Assembly (NCBI GenBank): GCA_030426385.1
Contig: JAUHYI010000041.1
Location: 1-39,775 of the forward strand
DNA: 39,775 bases
From: Phycisphaerae bacterium
Lineage (GTDB): Bacteria > Planctomycetota > Phycisphaerae > Phycisphaerales > Phycisphaeraceae
Direction: 5' to 3'
This document shows positions 33,425 to 39,775 of this stretch, piece after piece. A program made the position numbers and the translations under genes. The first letter of the stretch is position 1; each line of letters opens with the position of its first letter. Below the pieces are notes generated by a model. That model had not been told where the DNA came from, searched no databases, and saw only the letters and a list, made by a program, of their open reading frames with translations.

Positions 33425-34536
33425 CTAAACGCGATTGAGAGCGATTGGAATAATGTCATGGCTCTCCCTGTGGGTGGGGCAGCGGCCAAGGAATCGATCC
33501 AATCACGATAGAACGTCGCGAGTTGTTTTTGTGCCGTGGCCCTAGTGGTGGTGGCTAATGGTTTGATCTTCACGAGTTCGGCGTAGAACGGATGCCCGGT
33601 CCCAAGTTGTTTGATGGCCGAGTCAACCCATCTTCGTAACTCGACCCCTGTTTTTGCACGGCGGTAGAGTGGGGGTAGAGCAATGCGCGGCGTCCCGGAG
33701 GTTGGATATCCCCCGGAAATGTAGTAGCGATAGCCACTTCCCACGCCGATTCCGAGAGAGTCAATGAGTCCTCTGCTCCAGAGCAATAGGTTCAAACCCC
33801 AGTATGGACCTGCGATCGTCTCAATCCGCTTGTCTGCCAATTTTGCATTGAACTCCTCATGGAAGTTCACCAACCCCTTCATACGTCTTCCCCGTAAGTC
33901 TGCGGATTGTTCCTCATCGCTAAATGAAGCATCGACGATCCAACACGCATCGGCGTCAGAGGCCTTGACGCAATCAACCGCAAGTTTTACATGGGCATTC
34001 CTGGCAGTCTTTTTCTGCGATTGCTTGGAATGAGTCAGAATCACCGGGAGGATGAGTGCAACATCGGGATGGTCGATCTGCCATTCGGCTGCGACCTTCG
34101 CAAGAGCTTTGTTAATCTTGTTTCGTCCGCTGCCGTCAACATGTGGAAGTTGGGGGACAGAAATGGCTTCGGGATTGTGTATGTTGGCGGCGTCTAAGAC
34201 GGCGGAGACAAATGCTGCTACTTTTTTCTTGATCGGCTTCGCCTGAAACTGACCGTCTGCGATGTCTTGATAATGATCGAACTGGCTCACCGTATCGAAC
34301 CAGTCTTGACGTGGGTCTTTATTTTTGTTCTTGTTATTGGGGGTGCTGTTAGCAAGATCATGAAGTCCATCGATCCCGGCATCGATCCATAGCGGAATCG
34401 ATGGGATATATGGCTTCAATCGTTTCATGTCCGAAAGCAAAATGCGCGCGAGTGGAGCACTGGCATGTAGTGACGCCACACGTTGGCAAACATCTTTGCC
34501 TGAAAGGAAAGGGATGATAGGAGGAGACGATGTCAT
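33307..34536 (-). CDS. Unrecognised protein paired with the FRG-domain gene
   Basis: 409 residues, soluble, no signal peptide. I recognise no family. It begins 'PIIPFLSGKDVCQRVASLHA' and 'IPLWIDAGIDGLHDL', has an Asn/Lys spacer ('TPNNKNKNKD'), then alternating strand/helix blocks: 'VALILPVILTHS', 'ADACWIVDASFSDEEQ', 'IETIAGPYWGLNLLLWSRGLID' (in part), 'GVGSGYRYYISGG'. That rhythm could be a TIM-like barrel, but this is a guess. The start lies 2 nt after the FRG stop, and the ribosome site is inside the FRG gene, so the two are made together. It ends within the opposing PD-(D/E)XK-like gene. Confidence 0.7.
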   Translation of the reverse strand: MTSSPPIIPFLSGKDVCQRVASLHASAPLARILLSDMKRLKPYIPSIPLWIDAGIDGLHDLANSTPNNKNKNKDPRQDWFDTVSQFDHYQDIADGQFQAKPIKKKVAAFVSAVLDAANIHNPEAISVPQLPHVDGSGRNKINKALAKVAAEWQIDHPDVALILPVILTHSKQSQKKTARNAHVKLAVDCVKASDADACWIVDASFSDEEQSADLRGRRMKGLVNFHEEFNAKLADKRIETIAGPYWGLNLLLWSRGLIDSLGIGVGSGYRYYISGGYPTSGTPRIALPPLYRRAKTGVELRRWVDSAIKQLGTGHPFYAELVKIKPLATTTRATAQKQLATFYRDWIDSLAAAPPTGRAMTLFQSLSIAFSYGKKLNDDFPEDVTSELTGEGTTRAPESIVEPLMLNCL

Positions 34537-34538
34537 TT

Positions 34539-35360
34539 TCAGATCAGTCCCTTCTTTTGGCGGAGATAGTTGCAGGCATGTTCCGGCTCGGGATAGACGA
34601 ACATTTCACCCATCCCAACGCGAGAAAGTTCCTTAATCATCCGAGCTTTCGCTTCTTGTGGAACGGGGATATAGGTCAGAGATGAGACTTGGGAAGAGTC
34701 GATTTCGAACTGTTTAGAACCGTGTAACGTGAAGAAGCCCTGTTGTAAGTAGATTCGCTCGTGGTCCCAACTTGGGACCACCGCAATGGTGCGCTTGTTT
34801 CGCCGTCGGCTTTCTACTCCGTCTAGGTCAATGTACTTGTCGATCAGGTCGCGATCTTGTTCGTAATTGAACAGTCGTGGGTTATTCGGATTTACTTCGG
34901 CATTAAGTTCCAGCGGCCGCATTACGACGACTAAGCCATCTTTATCTGGATTGTGGCAGCAGGCAAAATAAAGTGCGACGACCGGGTTTTGTGTCCAATC
35001 GAGTAGACGGGTCGGGAATCCGTAGTGCTGTGCGATCTGCAGCCAGTTCAATCGTTCGGTCGGAGCAGGGGGGCGCGGTAATTTGTAGGAAAGCACTTGC
35101 TGGACCTCCCGGATACCGCTGATGGCAGAATTGCGTTGGTCTCTCTTGTTGTATCGTAGGGCCGATGGCACAAGGCGGTAATTGATACTGGCGTGACCAC
35201 GAAACCAGTAGGCTTCTTCACCCGTGATTAGTGTCGATAGGATATCCAAAAATTGGCTGAGTGTGGTTGCGGCGGACGGATATGGCGGGGCTTGAATCGC
35301 ACAGTCTTTATAGCGCTTCTTTATCTCCATATCCGGAATGTTAGGAGGAGTCTGGGTCAT
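34539..35360 (-). CDS. FRG-domain protein
   Basis: 273 residues from the ATG at 35360 (AAGGCGG site); a TTG at 35414 is in frame but unsupported. The FRG signature is explicit: 'EEAYWFRGHASINYRLVPSALR' (in part) with F-R-G at 53-55, then 'IAQHYGFPTRLLDWTQNPVVALYFAC' (in part), and the closing 'FTLHGSKQFEI' and 'QQGFF'. The domain's biochemistry is poorly defined; FRG proteins recur in prophages and defence-type islands. It is the first gene of a two-gene minus-strand unit, 296 nt downstream of the excisionase-like gene, and probably has its own promoter. Confidence 0.88.
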   Translation of the reverse strand: MTQTPPNIPDMEIKKRYKDCAIQAPPYPSAATTLSQFLDILSTLITGEEAYWFRGHASINYRLVPSALRYNKRDQRNSAISGIREVQQVLSYKLPRPPAPTERLNWLQIAQHYGFPTRLLDWTQNPVVALYFACCHNPDKDGLVVVMRPLELNAEVNPNNPRLFNYEQDRDLIDKYIDLDGVESRRRNKRTIAVVPSWDHERIYLQQGFFTLHGSKQFEIDSSQVSSLTYIPVPQEAKARMIKELSRVGMGEMFVYPEPEHACNYLRQKKGLI

Positions 35361-35579
35361 AATCCGCCTTCTGGCTCTGCGTCTTTGCTGTGCCCGAACT
35401 ATCACCTTACCCAAAAACTAACGTGGTAACAAAAGGGGGGAATCTACCTCAGCTCATACAGCTAGCGATGCGGGACGAATGGCGGGGTATGGAGCAGTCG
35501 GTCAACCCCGATCGGATAAGATGGTTCAAGACTGAGCTATGGATAGTCGGGGTTGTGACTTGGATAAATCGCAGTATAA

Positions 35580-35615
35580 AACCGCCCCAGCGGACTTGCG
35601 ATCTCCGAGGCGGTT
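35580..35615 (-). terminator. Terminator after the rep-excisionase operon
   Basis: Minus strand: AACCGCC, a 22-nt loop that can pair further, GGCGGTT, then TTA. It lies 42 nt after the excisionase-like stop and so would separate the replication operon from the FRG pair. The T-run is short. The rest of 35361-35656 holds further inverted repeats (CAACCCCGA near 35503 with TCGGGGTTG near 35546; TCAATC/GATTGA near 35620) but no gene. Confidence 0.45.
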
Positions 35616-35656
35616 GTTCAATCGGGGTAGATTGATTTTGGTTTGTGACGAGCAGT

Positions 35657-35866
35657 TCAAACTCGCCTGCTTGCTTCATAGGCGACGACCTCCTCTCTGA
35701 AATATCGCACGATGCCGTTGCGGCCTTCGCCCAGGCATATTCGCGATAGTCGGGCACGTCGTGCGATACGGTCCACGCTTGAACGTGAGCATCGCCAACG
35801 CTCGGCTAATTCGTTCGGTGAAAAATACAACATCACTTGATTCATTCGATCCGGCTTGCGTTTCAT
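35657..35866 (-). CDS. Excisionase-like HTH protein
   Basis: 69 residues. 'YFSPNELAERWRCSRSSVDRIARRARLS' (in part) followed by 'GIVRYFREEVVAYEAS' is the MerR-like winged HTH_17 pattern of excisionases and small phage regulators. The ATG at 35866 overlaps the Rep stop (ATGA). Coupling of an excisionase with Rep would tie excision to replication. A purely regulatory role is possible. Confidence 0.8.
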   Translation of the reverse strand: MKRKPDRMNQVMLYFSPNELAERWRCSRSSVDRIARRARLSRICLGEGRNGIVRYFREEVVAYEASRRV

Positions 35867-36786
35867 GTCGCCCCCCTGTTTCTTGTGGCGTGACCAGCTT
35901 CACGGATACGCTCGTACCGTTCATGATTGAACCATCGCATACCACGTGATCCGCCTAGCTGGCATAGCTGACCCGCCAGGTGCGCGAAGTTCATCCAAGT
36001 ACCTTCGATATATGGTGGGTCGCCTTTAATATGATGGCGCTTCGGCCCCGCAAACGAATCAACTGCCGCGTCCACGATCCCGCGCGGCAACCTGCCGACG
36101 AAACAATATCGGCCCGGCACGTCTTCGGATGGCAGCAGAAAATCAACCAACTCCCCACACTCAGCCATCCGCACCGCTAGCGGACGATGCGGTTTGTCCG
36201 TGACGGATTCAACCGCTTCGTCATCTTCGGCCAGGTCAGCGGTGGTCTGTTCACGATCCGAGACTAGCGGGCCAAGCTTGCCGCATGCCTGCACCCAACG
36301 TATCCGCCGATCCAGATTCAATATCCAATCGGGAAAACCTTCTTTGGGATACTTGGTGAGATACTTTGTCACGTAGAACATGGCATGTTCAGCGTTGCGA
36401 TTGTTTTTGCGCTGCAGGTCAAGCCCGCCGAGATGCCACTTGTCACGCCAGAGCCGCCAAGCTTTAGTCAGATCAATTCCGCCAGGGGGAAGGTCGATGA
36501 CCAGATGCCAATGCGGCCAGCCTTCGCCAGTTTTCATCTGCAATTCAAGCGTCCATAGCCAACGCTCGACCCCGAGCAAGCGCATGAGCCGTCGGATATA
36601 ACCGTCGCCCGTAATCGTGATGAATGCGTCAACCGGCCCGCCGAATGCAGGGCGGTCGACGGTGAGCGTGAATAGGGCGGGTCGTGTGAATTGGTCCGTC
36701 TTGGTAAGTAATCGCTGGCGAACTTTCCAGCCATACTTCGGGCCGCAATCCGGACATGTACGACACCGGCAACCACGATTGCACAT
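35863..36786 (-). CDS. Rolling-circle replication initiator (HUH Rep)
   Basis: 307 residues from the ATG at 36786; the frame stays open to 36933 through GC-rich repeats with no better start. An N-terminal Cys knuckle 'CNRGCRCRTCPDC' precedes the Rep motifs: motif 1 'LFTLTVD' at 38-44, motif 2 'WPHWHLVIDLP' with the HxH metal pair at 92 and 94, motif 3 'FYVTKYLTKY' with the catalytic Tyr region at 138-142. This is the order and spacing of plasmid and phage Rep proteins that nick a double-strand origin. It is followed directly by the excisionase-like gene. No relaxase features are seen. Confidence 0.85.
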   Translation of the reverse strand: MCNRGCRCRTCPDCGPKYGWKVRQRLLTKTDQFTRPALFTLTVDRPAFGGPVDAFITITGDGYIRRLMRLLGVERWLWTLELQMKTGEGWPHWHLVIDLPPGGIDLTKAWRLWRDKWHLGGLDLQRKNNRNAEHAMFYVTKYLTKYPKEGFPDWILNLDRRIRWVQACGKLGPLVSDREQTTADLAEDDEAVESVTDKPHRPLAVRMAECGELVDFLLPSEDVPGRYCFVGRLPRGIVDAAVDSFAGPKRHHIKGDPPYIEGTWMNFAHLAGQLCQLGGSRGMRWFNHERYERIREAGHATRNRGAT

Positions 36787-36880
36787 GTGATAGCGTGTTG
36801 ATGATTGCAACTTCCGGTTATTGGGTATTGATTCAAGTCTAGGGGAAGGCCCCAGGCAGGGCAGCTCTGCCGAGGTCGCC

Positions 36881-36926
36881 GCCGGGACCCGCCGCCGTGC
36901 GCCGGGACCCGCCGCCGTGCGGCGGC
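36881..36926. repeat. 20-bp perfect tandem repeat plus hairpin upstream of rep
   Basis: GCCGGGACCCGCCGCCGTGC occurs twice back to back (36881-36900, 36901-36920). The second copy runs into GCCGCC-GTGC-GGCGGC (36911-36926), a 6-bp hairpin with a four-base loop. It lies 95 bp upstream of the rep start used here. Repeats and a hairpin beside rep are the expected look of a rolling-circle nick site. Confidence 0.75.
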
Positions 36927-36997
36927 TGGGCACCCGTCGTCAATCTCGGCAGGCACTACGCCTGCAGTGAGGTTCAACGCTGTATCAGTGAAAAGCG

Positions 36998-37330
36998 TCA
37001 CGATTCTCGTGCTCCGGCTTCGAGTCTCGAGAACGCTTCGTCGGCTACAGTCCGGCTGATATCCCAGGGGATGTCAACACCCGACGTCTGGACATAAAGC
37101 TCGCCCTTTTTTGATCGACGTACAAACGCTGAGCGGACGCGCACAATGCGTGCCCCATCAATTTCAGCGTCGGTATATGTCTGCCACTTGTCATTGCTAG
37201 TTTCGACCCGCCTTGTAATCTTCAACGGTTCGAATTCGCTGGGGCGAAAGGCAAAATTTACTCTGCCCAGGTATGACGCATCTTTAGGTGCAGGATGCAC
37301 CGTGAGAATCTCAAATCGCGCACTATCCAT
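36998..37330 (-). CDS. Unrecognised small protein of the replication operon
   Basis: 110 residues, mostly beta-strands ('RFEILTVHPAPKDA', 'GRVNFAFRPSEFEPLKITRR', 'RIVRVRSAFVRRSKKGELYVQT') with a basic centre. That could fit a small nucleic-acid-binding fold such as a single-strand DNA-binding accessory, but I recognise no family. Upstream the minus strand has ATTATAAAACC 31 nt before the ATG, a possible -10, and a weak AAAGGG site. It sits between the ribbon-helix-helix-like gene and rep, all on the same strand. Confidence 0.65.
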   Translation of the reverse strand: MDSARFEILTVHPAPKDASYLGRVNFAFRPSEFEPLKITRRVETSNDKWQTYTDAEIDGARIVRVRSAFVRRSKKGELYVQTSGVDIPWDISRTVADEAFSRLEAGARES

Positions 37331-37356
37331 AGCTGCAACCCTTTCGGTTGAGGTTT

Positions 37357-37449
37357 TATAATCCTGCAGCTATGGTGATGCTGCAGGGTGATTGCTCTGC
37401 AAGCCCCGACACGAATCCGCCAAGATCACCGTGTCGGGGTGTTTTTTTT
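37357..37449 (+). ncRNA. Candidate antisense/counter-transcribed small RNA
   Basis: In the 117-nt gap between two minus-strand genes the plus strand has TATAAT (37357-37362), an inverted repeat CCTGCAG/CTGCAGG (37363-37387) and a strong intrinsic terminator (37404-37449). A transcript of about 75-80 nt would be made opposite to the replication operon leader. Small antisense RNAs commonly control Rep in rolling-circle replicons. A clear -35 box is missing. Confidence 0.4.
37404..37449 (+). terminator. Plus-strand intrinsic terminator
   Basis: CCCCGACACG (37404-37413), 16-nt loop, CGTGTCGGGG (37430-37439), TG, then eight T. The T-run overlaps the stop codon of the minus-strand gene at 37448. 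Only plus-strand transcripts would see the T-run, though no plus-strand gene lies upstream. Confidence 0.8.
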
Positions 37450-38014
37450 AATCATCTAAATCACGTAGCAGTTGTTCTGTGTTTACGCGAGCGTCAAAGT
37501 CACCCGTGCGGCGTGATGGCTTGTTCCACTGCTGTAGCAAAATGCGGATGAATTCTGACCCCATCTGCTTAAGTGCGATTTCAATATCATTAAGGTCGTC
37601 GTTAGGTAAAGCAACGGGCTCAGCTCGCGCACGCTGGAAATGTTCGCTTTCCAAGGCGGCACGTTGAGTACTCACGCTATCTGGATTGAAGTAGCCGCTA
37701 TTTCTTTGATCTTCTTTCATATCCTCAAGATCAAACTCGATCGTAACTTCCTCGATATCGTCGCCTGCGCCTCGTTGCCAAGCTTCTCTAATTCGCGGTT
37801 GTCTCACCTGAGCAACCAATAGCTCGGCGAGTCGGCGCATACGATCTGAAGGTAAACCGTGAGCGTTTACCACATCTGCGGCTTTAACAACAGCAGCTTC
37901 GCGAATGAGTTTGGCTGCTGAGCATCCAAGAATTTTGGCAGCATCTTCAACTACTTTTCTCTGAGGTTGGGTAAATCGTGTGCTGAACGAGGTCGTCGGT
38001 TGGTTGGATTCCAT
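37448..38014 (-). CDS. Ribbon-helix-helix-like DNA-binding protein
   Basis: 188 residues from the ATG at 38014 (AGGAG site). Residues 6-45, 'TTSFSTRFTQPQRKVVEDAA' then 'LGCSAAKLIREAAVVKAADV', fit a strand-helix-helix DNA-binding fold as in MobC-like or copy-control proteins. The rest is charged, with an acidic middle ('DIEEVTIEFDLEDMKEDQR') and a helical C-terminus. It is first in the replication operon, directly behind the promoter at 38049-38077, so a role in copy control or origin binding is likely. A longer frame to 38053 starts at the transcription start and is unlikely. Confidence 0.6.
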   Translation of the reverse strand: MESNQPTTSFSTRFTQPQRKVVEDAAKILGCSAAKLIREAAVVKAADVVNAHGLPSDRMRRLAELLVAQVRQPRIREAWQRGAGDDIEEVTIEFDLEDMKEDQRNSGYFNPDSVSTQRAALESEHFQRARAEPVALPNDDLNDIEIALKQMGSEFIRILLQQWNKPSRRTGDFDARVNTEQLLRDLDD

Positions 38015-38048
38015 CGGTAAAACTCCTAAAACAGTTTTTGTCGTCCAC

Positions 38049-38077
38049 ATCATATAGCCTCAATTAATCCATGTCAA
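38049..38077 (-). promoter_or_regulatory. Strong promoter of the replication operon
   Basis: Minus strand TTGACA (38072-38077), 17-nt spacer, TATGAT (38049-38054): near-consensus. Transcription would start near 38042, 28 nt before the ATG at 38014. Confidence 0.85.
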
Positions 38078-38494
38078 GACATTTGATCCTTTTGTAGCTA
38101 CTTGAGGTTTTGCGTCGCACCCCCTCCCGTCCCCCGGTCCCCGGGGGAAGCCCCCCAGAAGGGCCAGGGCCTTTTCAATTGCCTTCTCTGGTCGCAGTGA
38201 AGTCGCATCAGTCACACCCTTTCTTGATCCGATCTGCCAATTCGCTTTTCCCATCTGTTCGTGTGCGGCGTATCACCCAACGACTTTTGTAATTGTTGGT
38301 TCGTTATCTCTGAGCGCAGGATTCTGTATTACGCCTTTGGCTACGCCCCGTTTTGCTGTTGGGCTTTGGTGGGGGTGTGAATCCGGCTACTTTCCCCCCT
38401 CTGTGCGAAAAACCAAACGCAAACCGTCAGCCGATCAGACGTACTTACAGACATGATGTGTAAATAGAGCATGGGGTGTTACAGGGTCCCCCAT

Positions 38495-38564
38495 GCATGC
38501 GAACAAGCACAGCGGCCCCCCCCCTTAGCCGGGAAGGGTCCCCCCGCTGTGCTCGTTCACATGC
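38495..38564. repeat. Long hairpin, candidate replication origin
   Basis: Arms at 38495-38515 and 38544-38564 are complementary at 19 of 21 positions (inner part CACAGCGG/CCGCTGTG), with a 28-nt C- and G-rich loop holding a run of nine C. It lies in the gene-free 38255-38732 interval near attR. It has no T-tail, so it is not a terminator. A double- or single-strand origin is plausible for a Rep-encoding element. The interval also holds a GC-rich region at 38115-38170 and no convincing gene. Confidence 0.75.
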
Positions 38565-38592
38565 GTATCAACCGAGCAATCCACGGCAAAAT

Positions 38593-38614
38593 ATGTACAT
38601 CACTTTGTACATCA
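38593..38614 (+). repeat. Right paired boxes, candidate integrase arm sites
   Basis: ATGTACATCA (38593-38602) and TTGTACATCA (38605-38614), 12 bp start to start, 119 bp inside attR. Sequence, direction and spacing match the left pair at 31016-31037. Confidence 0.65.
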
Positions 38615-38732
38615 AACTTTGCAAAACATGGTGACAAAGGTATAAATGGCAAAGCAGCGTTGCGTATGTAAACCGCAGCGAATGATGTAGTTATCTGTTA
38701 ATGATGAAGTTGCAAAGATAGGGCTTCGGGCA

Positions 38733-38747
38733 CTCATAACCCGGAGG
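38733..38747 (+). other. attR core
   Basis: CTCATAACCCGGAGG, exact copy of the tRNA anticodon region. The five bases TCGGG also recur just upstream, offset by two bases. The sequence after the core is IS630 transposase, not the 3' half of a tRNA, so this junction has been rearranged since integration. Confidence 0.6.
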
Positions 38748-39132
38748 GGTTGAGTTCGGGACAATACGGCGGCAATGGAATCAGTGTCAGATTGGCGGGC
38801 AATTGCAGGGTGTGGGCGCAATGGAAACCGGCCTGATCCCAGAACATCACCACATGCACGTCGGGATCGACTTCGCGTTTAAACTGCTCGAAGAAAAGAT
38901 TGACGACCTGCGTGTTCAGATACGGCGACAGCAAGCCAACGCTTTGGCCGGTCGCAGGACACGCGGCACCGAGCACATAGAGATAGTCGTAACGGGTTTG
39001 TCTGACCGCCGGCGGACGCGAACCACGCCGAGCCCACTTGCGGGTTAACGTGCCTTGCTGGCCAAAGCGTGCTTCGTCTTGGAACCAGACTTCGATTTTT
39101 TGATTCGGATGTTCACGCGCGACTTGTTCCAC
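38734..39132 (-). pseudogene. IS630-family transposase, catalytic half, truncated at attR
   Basis: Reads 'VEQVAREHPNQKIEVWFQDEARFG' (in part), the first Asp of the IS630 DDE set, then 'VVMFWDQAGFHCAH' with the second Asp, and 'PLPPYCPELNP'. In the family this is followed by I-E, the third catalytic residue, and ~40 more residues. Here it becomes 'SGL' and stops at a TGA supplied by the attR core. The third acid is therefore missing and the protein cannot be active. It continues the frame of the gene at 39045-39617 after a -1 shift at 39146-39156. Confidence 0.88.
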
Positions 39133-39617
39133 AAGCGAAGCGGCGTTTTTTTAAAAGCATCGACGATTGCCGGATCGTTTTTCTCATGACGGGGCCGAGG
39201 CATTAACCAAACATACCCCAATCGATGCAGCAATTCATACAAACCGCTGAGACTGTAGGTCACGCCGAACTGTTGCTTGATGTATGTGCCCAGTTCATCA
39301 GCATGACGAACACCCGCATGAGGATCGTCCGCTTGAGCGTCGAGGTATTGCGTCAGTTGTTGTTCCTGATCCGCGGTGAGATAACGATGATTGCTCGAGC
39401 GACGATCGATCAGGCCTTCGATGCTTTGATGATTGTAGAGGCTGACCCATTGTTGAATGGTGCGTGAACTTTTGCCCAACGCCTGGGCAATGTGCGATGC
39501 AATCCAACCCTGACGGGCCAGGATGATCGCGCGGAGTTTGAGCACCAGAGCGGGCTTGTCCGCGTGATCCTGCAAGGCTTGAAGTTCATTGAGGCTGTGA
39601 TGCTGGGCAACGTGCAT
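39045..39617 (-). CDS. IS630-family transposase, N-terminal helix-turn-helix half
   Basis: 190 residues from the ATG at 39617, which has an AAGGAGGT site. Two HTH units are visible: 'GWIASHIAQALGKSSRTIQQWVSLY' (in part) and 'LGTYIKQQFGVTYSLSGLYELLHRLGY' (in part), followed by 'KKNDPA'-type 'HEKNDPAIVDAFKK'. The frame leaves the family sequence at a T4A7 tract (minus strand, 39146-39156), and a -1 shift there restores 'NAASLVEQVAREHP'. IS630 members are known to use frameshifting, so this may be programmed rather than a mutation. A short hairpin GGTGAC-AAGGAG-GTCACC holds the ribosome site in its loop. Confidence 0.85.
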   Translation of the reverse strand: MHVAQHHSLNELQALQDHADKPALVLKLRAIILARQGWIASHIAQALGKSSRTIQQWVSLYNHQSIEGLIDRRSSNHRYLTADQEQQLTQYLDAQADDPHAGVRHADELGTYIKQQFGVTYSLSGLYELLHRLGYVWLMPRPRHEKNDPAIVDAFKKTPLRLWNKSRVNIRIKKSKSGSKTKHALASKAR

Positions 39618-39662
39618 GGTGACCTCCTTGTCACCTGACATCATCGCAGACCTAGCGCGTTT

Positions 39663-39775
39663 TCACTTTTTCTCTAGCGTGTACCCGCAGTGGTTGAAGA
39701 AGCCCTCGGCGTCGCTTGGCGTGATTGCGTCGAGCAAGCGTTGCACATCACGCCATAACGCCTGTTGAGCCCGGT
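39663..39775 (-). CDS. C-terminal fragment of a second IS630-like transposase
   Basis: The minus strand from the window edge reads 'RAQQALWRDVQRLLDAITPS' then 'DAEGFFNHCGYTLEKK' and stops at 39663-39665. This is the tail typical of IS630 transposases ('F..HCGYTL'). It is upstream of the other IS630 copy on the same strand, so two elements lie head to tail. The rest is outside the window. Confidence 0.7.
   Translation of the reverse strand, partial: RAQQALWRDVQRLLDAITPSDAEGFFNHCGYTLEKK

Noticed and set aside
38060..38254. 64-residue minus-strand frame before the replication operon
   Set aside because: No ribosome site, GC-run-derived composition, and it runs across the strong promoter region. 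Not credible as a gene.
38720..38765. Second tRNA-Met gene
   Set aside because: Only the anticodon loop and 3' stem match; no D-arm, T-arm or acceptor stem follows. It is the attR copy.

Overview
The window looks like chromosome from a planctomycete, most likely near the Phycisphaerae. The evidence is an N-terminal 'EPLEPRLLLAGDG' sorting motif on a huge secreted mosaic protein, a PEP-CTERM tail on a beta-helix protein, RHS and REP-transposase debris, and an integrase of planctomycete type. Almost every call is by reading protein motifs; no database search was possible.

Layout. (1) 1-5043, + strand: a tight run of four genes (discoidin-like C-terminus, GH42-like TIM-barrel protein, alpha/alpha-toroid protein, 2-hydroxyacid dehydrogenase), probably a carbohydrate-handling operon. 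(2) 5044-9330: a scrapyard of mobile DNA. It holds a decayed DDE transposase, a 141-bp MITE-like element, a decapitated gene, a formylglycine-generating-enzyme-like protein, the 3' end of an RHS gene with a private C-terminal tip and a downstream four-TM protein (candidate toxin/immunity pair), REP-like motifs and a broken REP-associated transposase. (3) tRNA-Glu(TTC) at 9517-9589, minus. (4) 9794-23687, all minus: a ten-gene Wzx/Wzy-type exopolysaccharide locus (GT4, nucleotidyltransferase, epimerase, DegT aminotransferase, GGDEF-like/initiating sugar transferase, WecG-type transferase, flippase, polymerase, NodB-type deacetylase, Wzc-like protein), with a candidate promoter and a perfect inverted repeat ahead of its first gene. 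(5) 24079-30369, +: a possible small membrane protein, a PEP-CTERM beta-helix protein and a 1347-residue PA14/cadherin-like/Calx-beta/glucose-dehydrogenase mosaic. (6) 30879-38747: an initiator tRNA-Met gene serving as attachment site for a 7.8-kb integrative element. (7) 38734-39775: truncated IS630-family transposases.

The integrative element is the most distinctive part. It is bounded by a 15-bp direct repeat of the tRNA anticodon region and carries paired 'TTGTACATCA' boxes with identical 12-bp spacing about 100-130 bp inside each end. It encodes a tyrosine integrase, an excisionase-like HTH, an HUH rolling-circle Rep, a ribbon-helix-helix-like protein behind a near-consensus promoter, and long hairpins that could be origins. 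Its cargo is a compact set: a PD-(D/E)XK-like protein with an embedded helical (possible winged-helix) domain, facing and overlapping a two-gene unit of an unrecognised protein plus an FRG-domain protein. I propose this cargo as a candidate undescribed defence or conflict module on a replicating integrative element. The function is inference.

Working together: the minus-strand locus should make, flip and polymerise an undecaprenol-linked polysaccharide, and the nearby PEP-CTERM protein fits the known association of PEP-CTERM/exosortase systems with exopolysaccharide loci. No exosortase and no outer-membrane exporter (Wza/OPX) is visible in this window.
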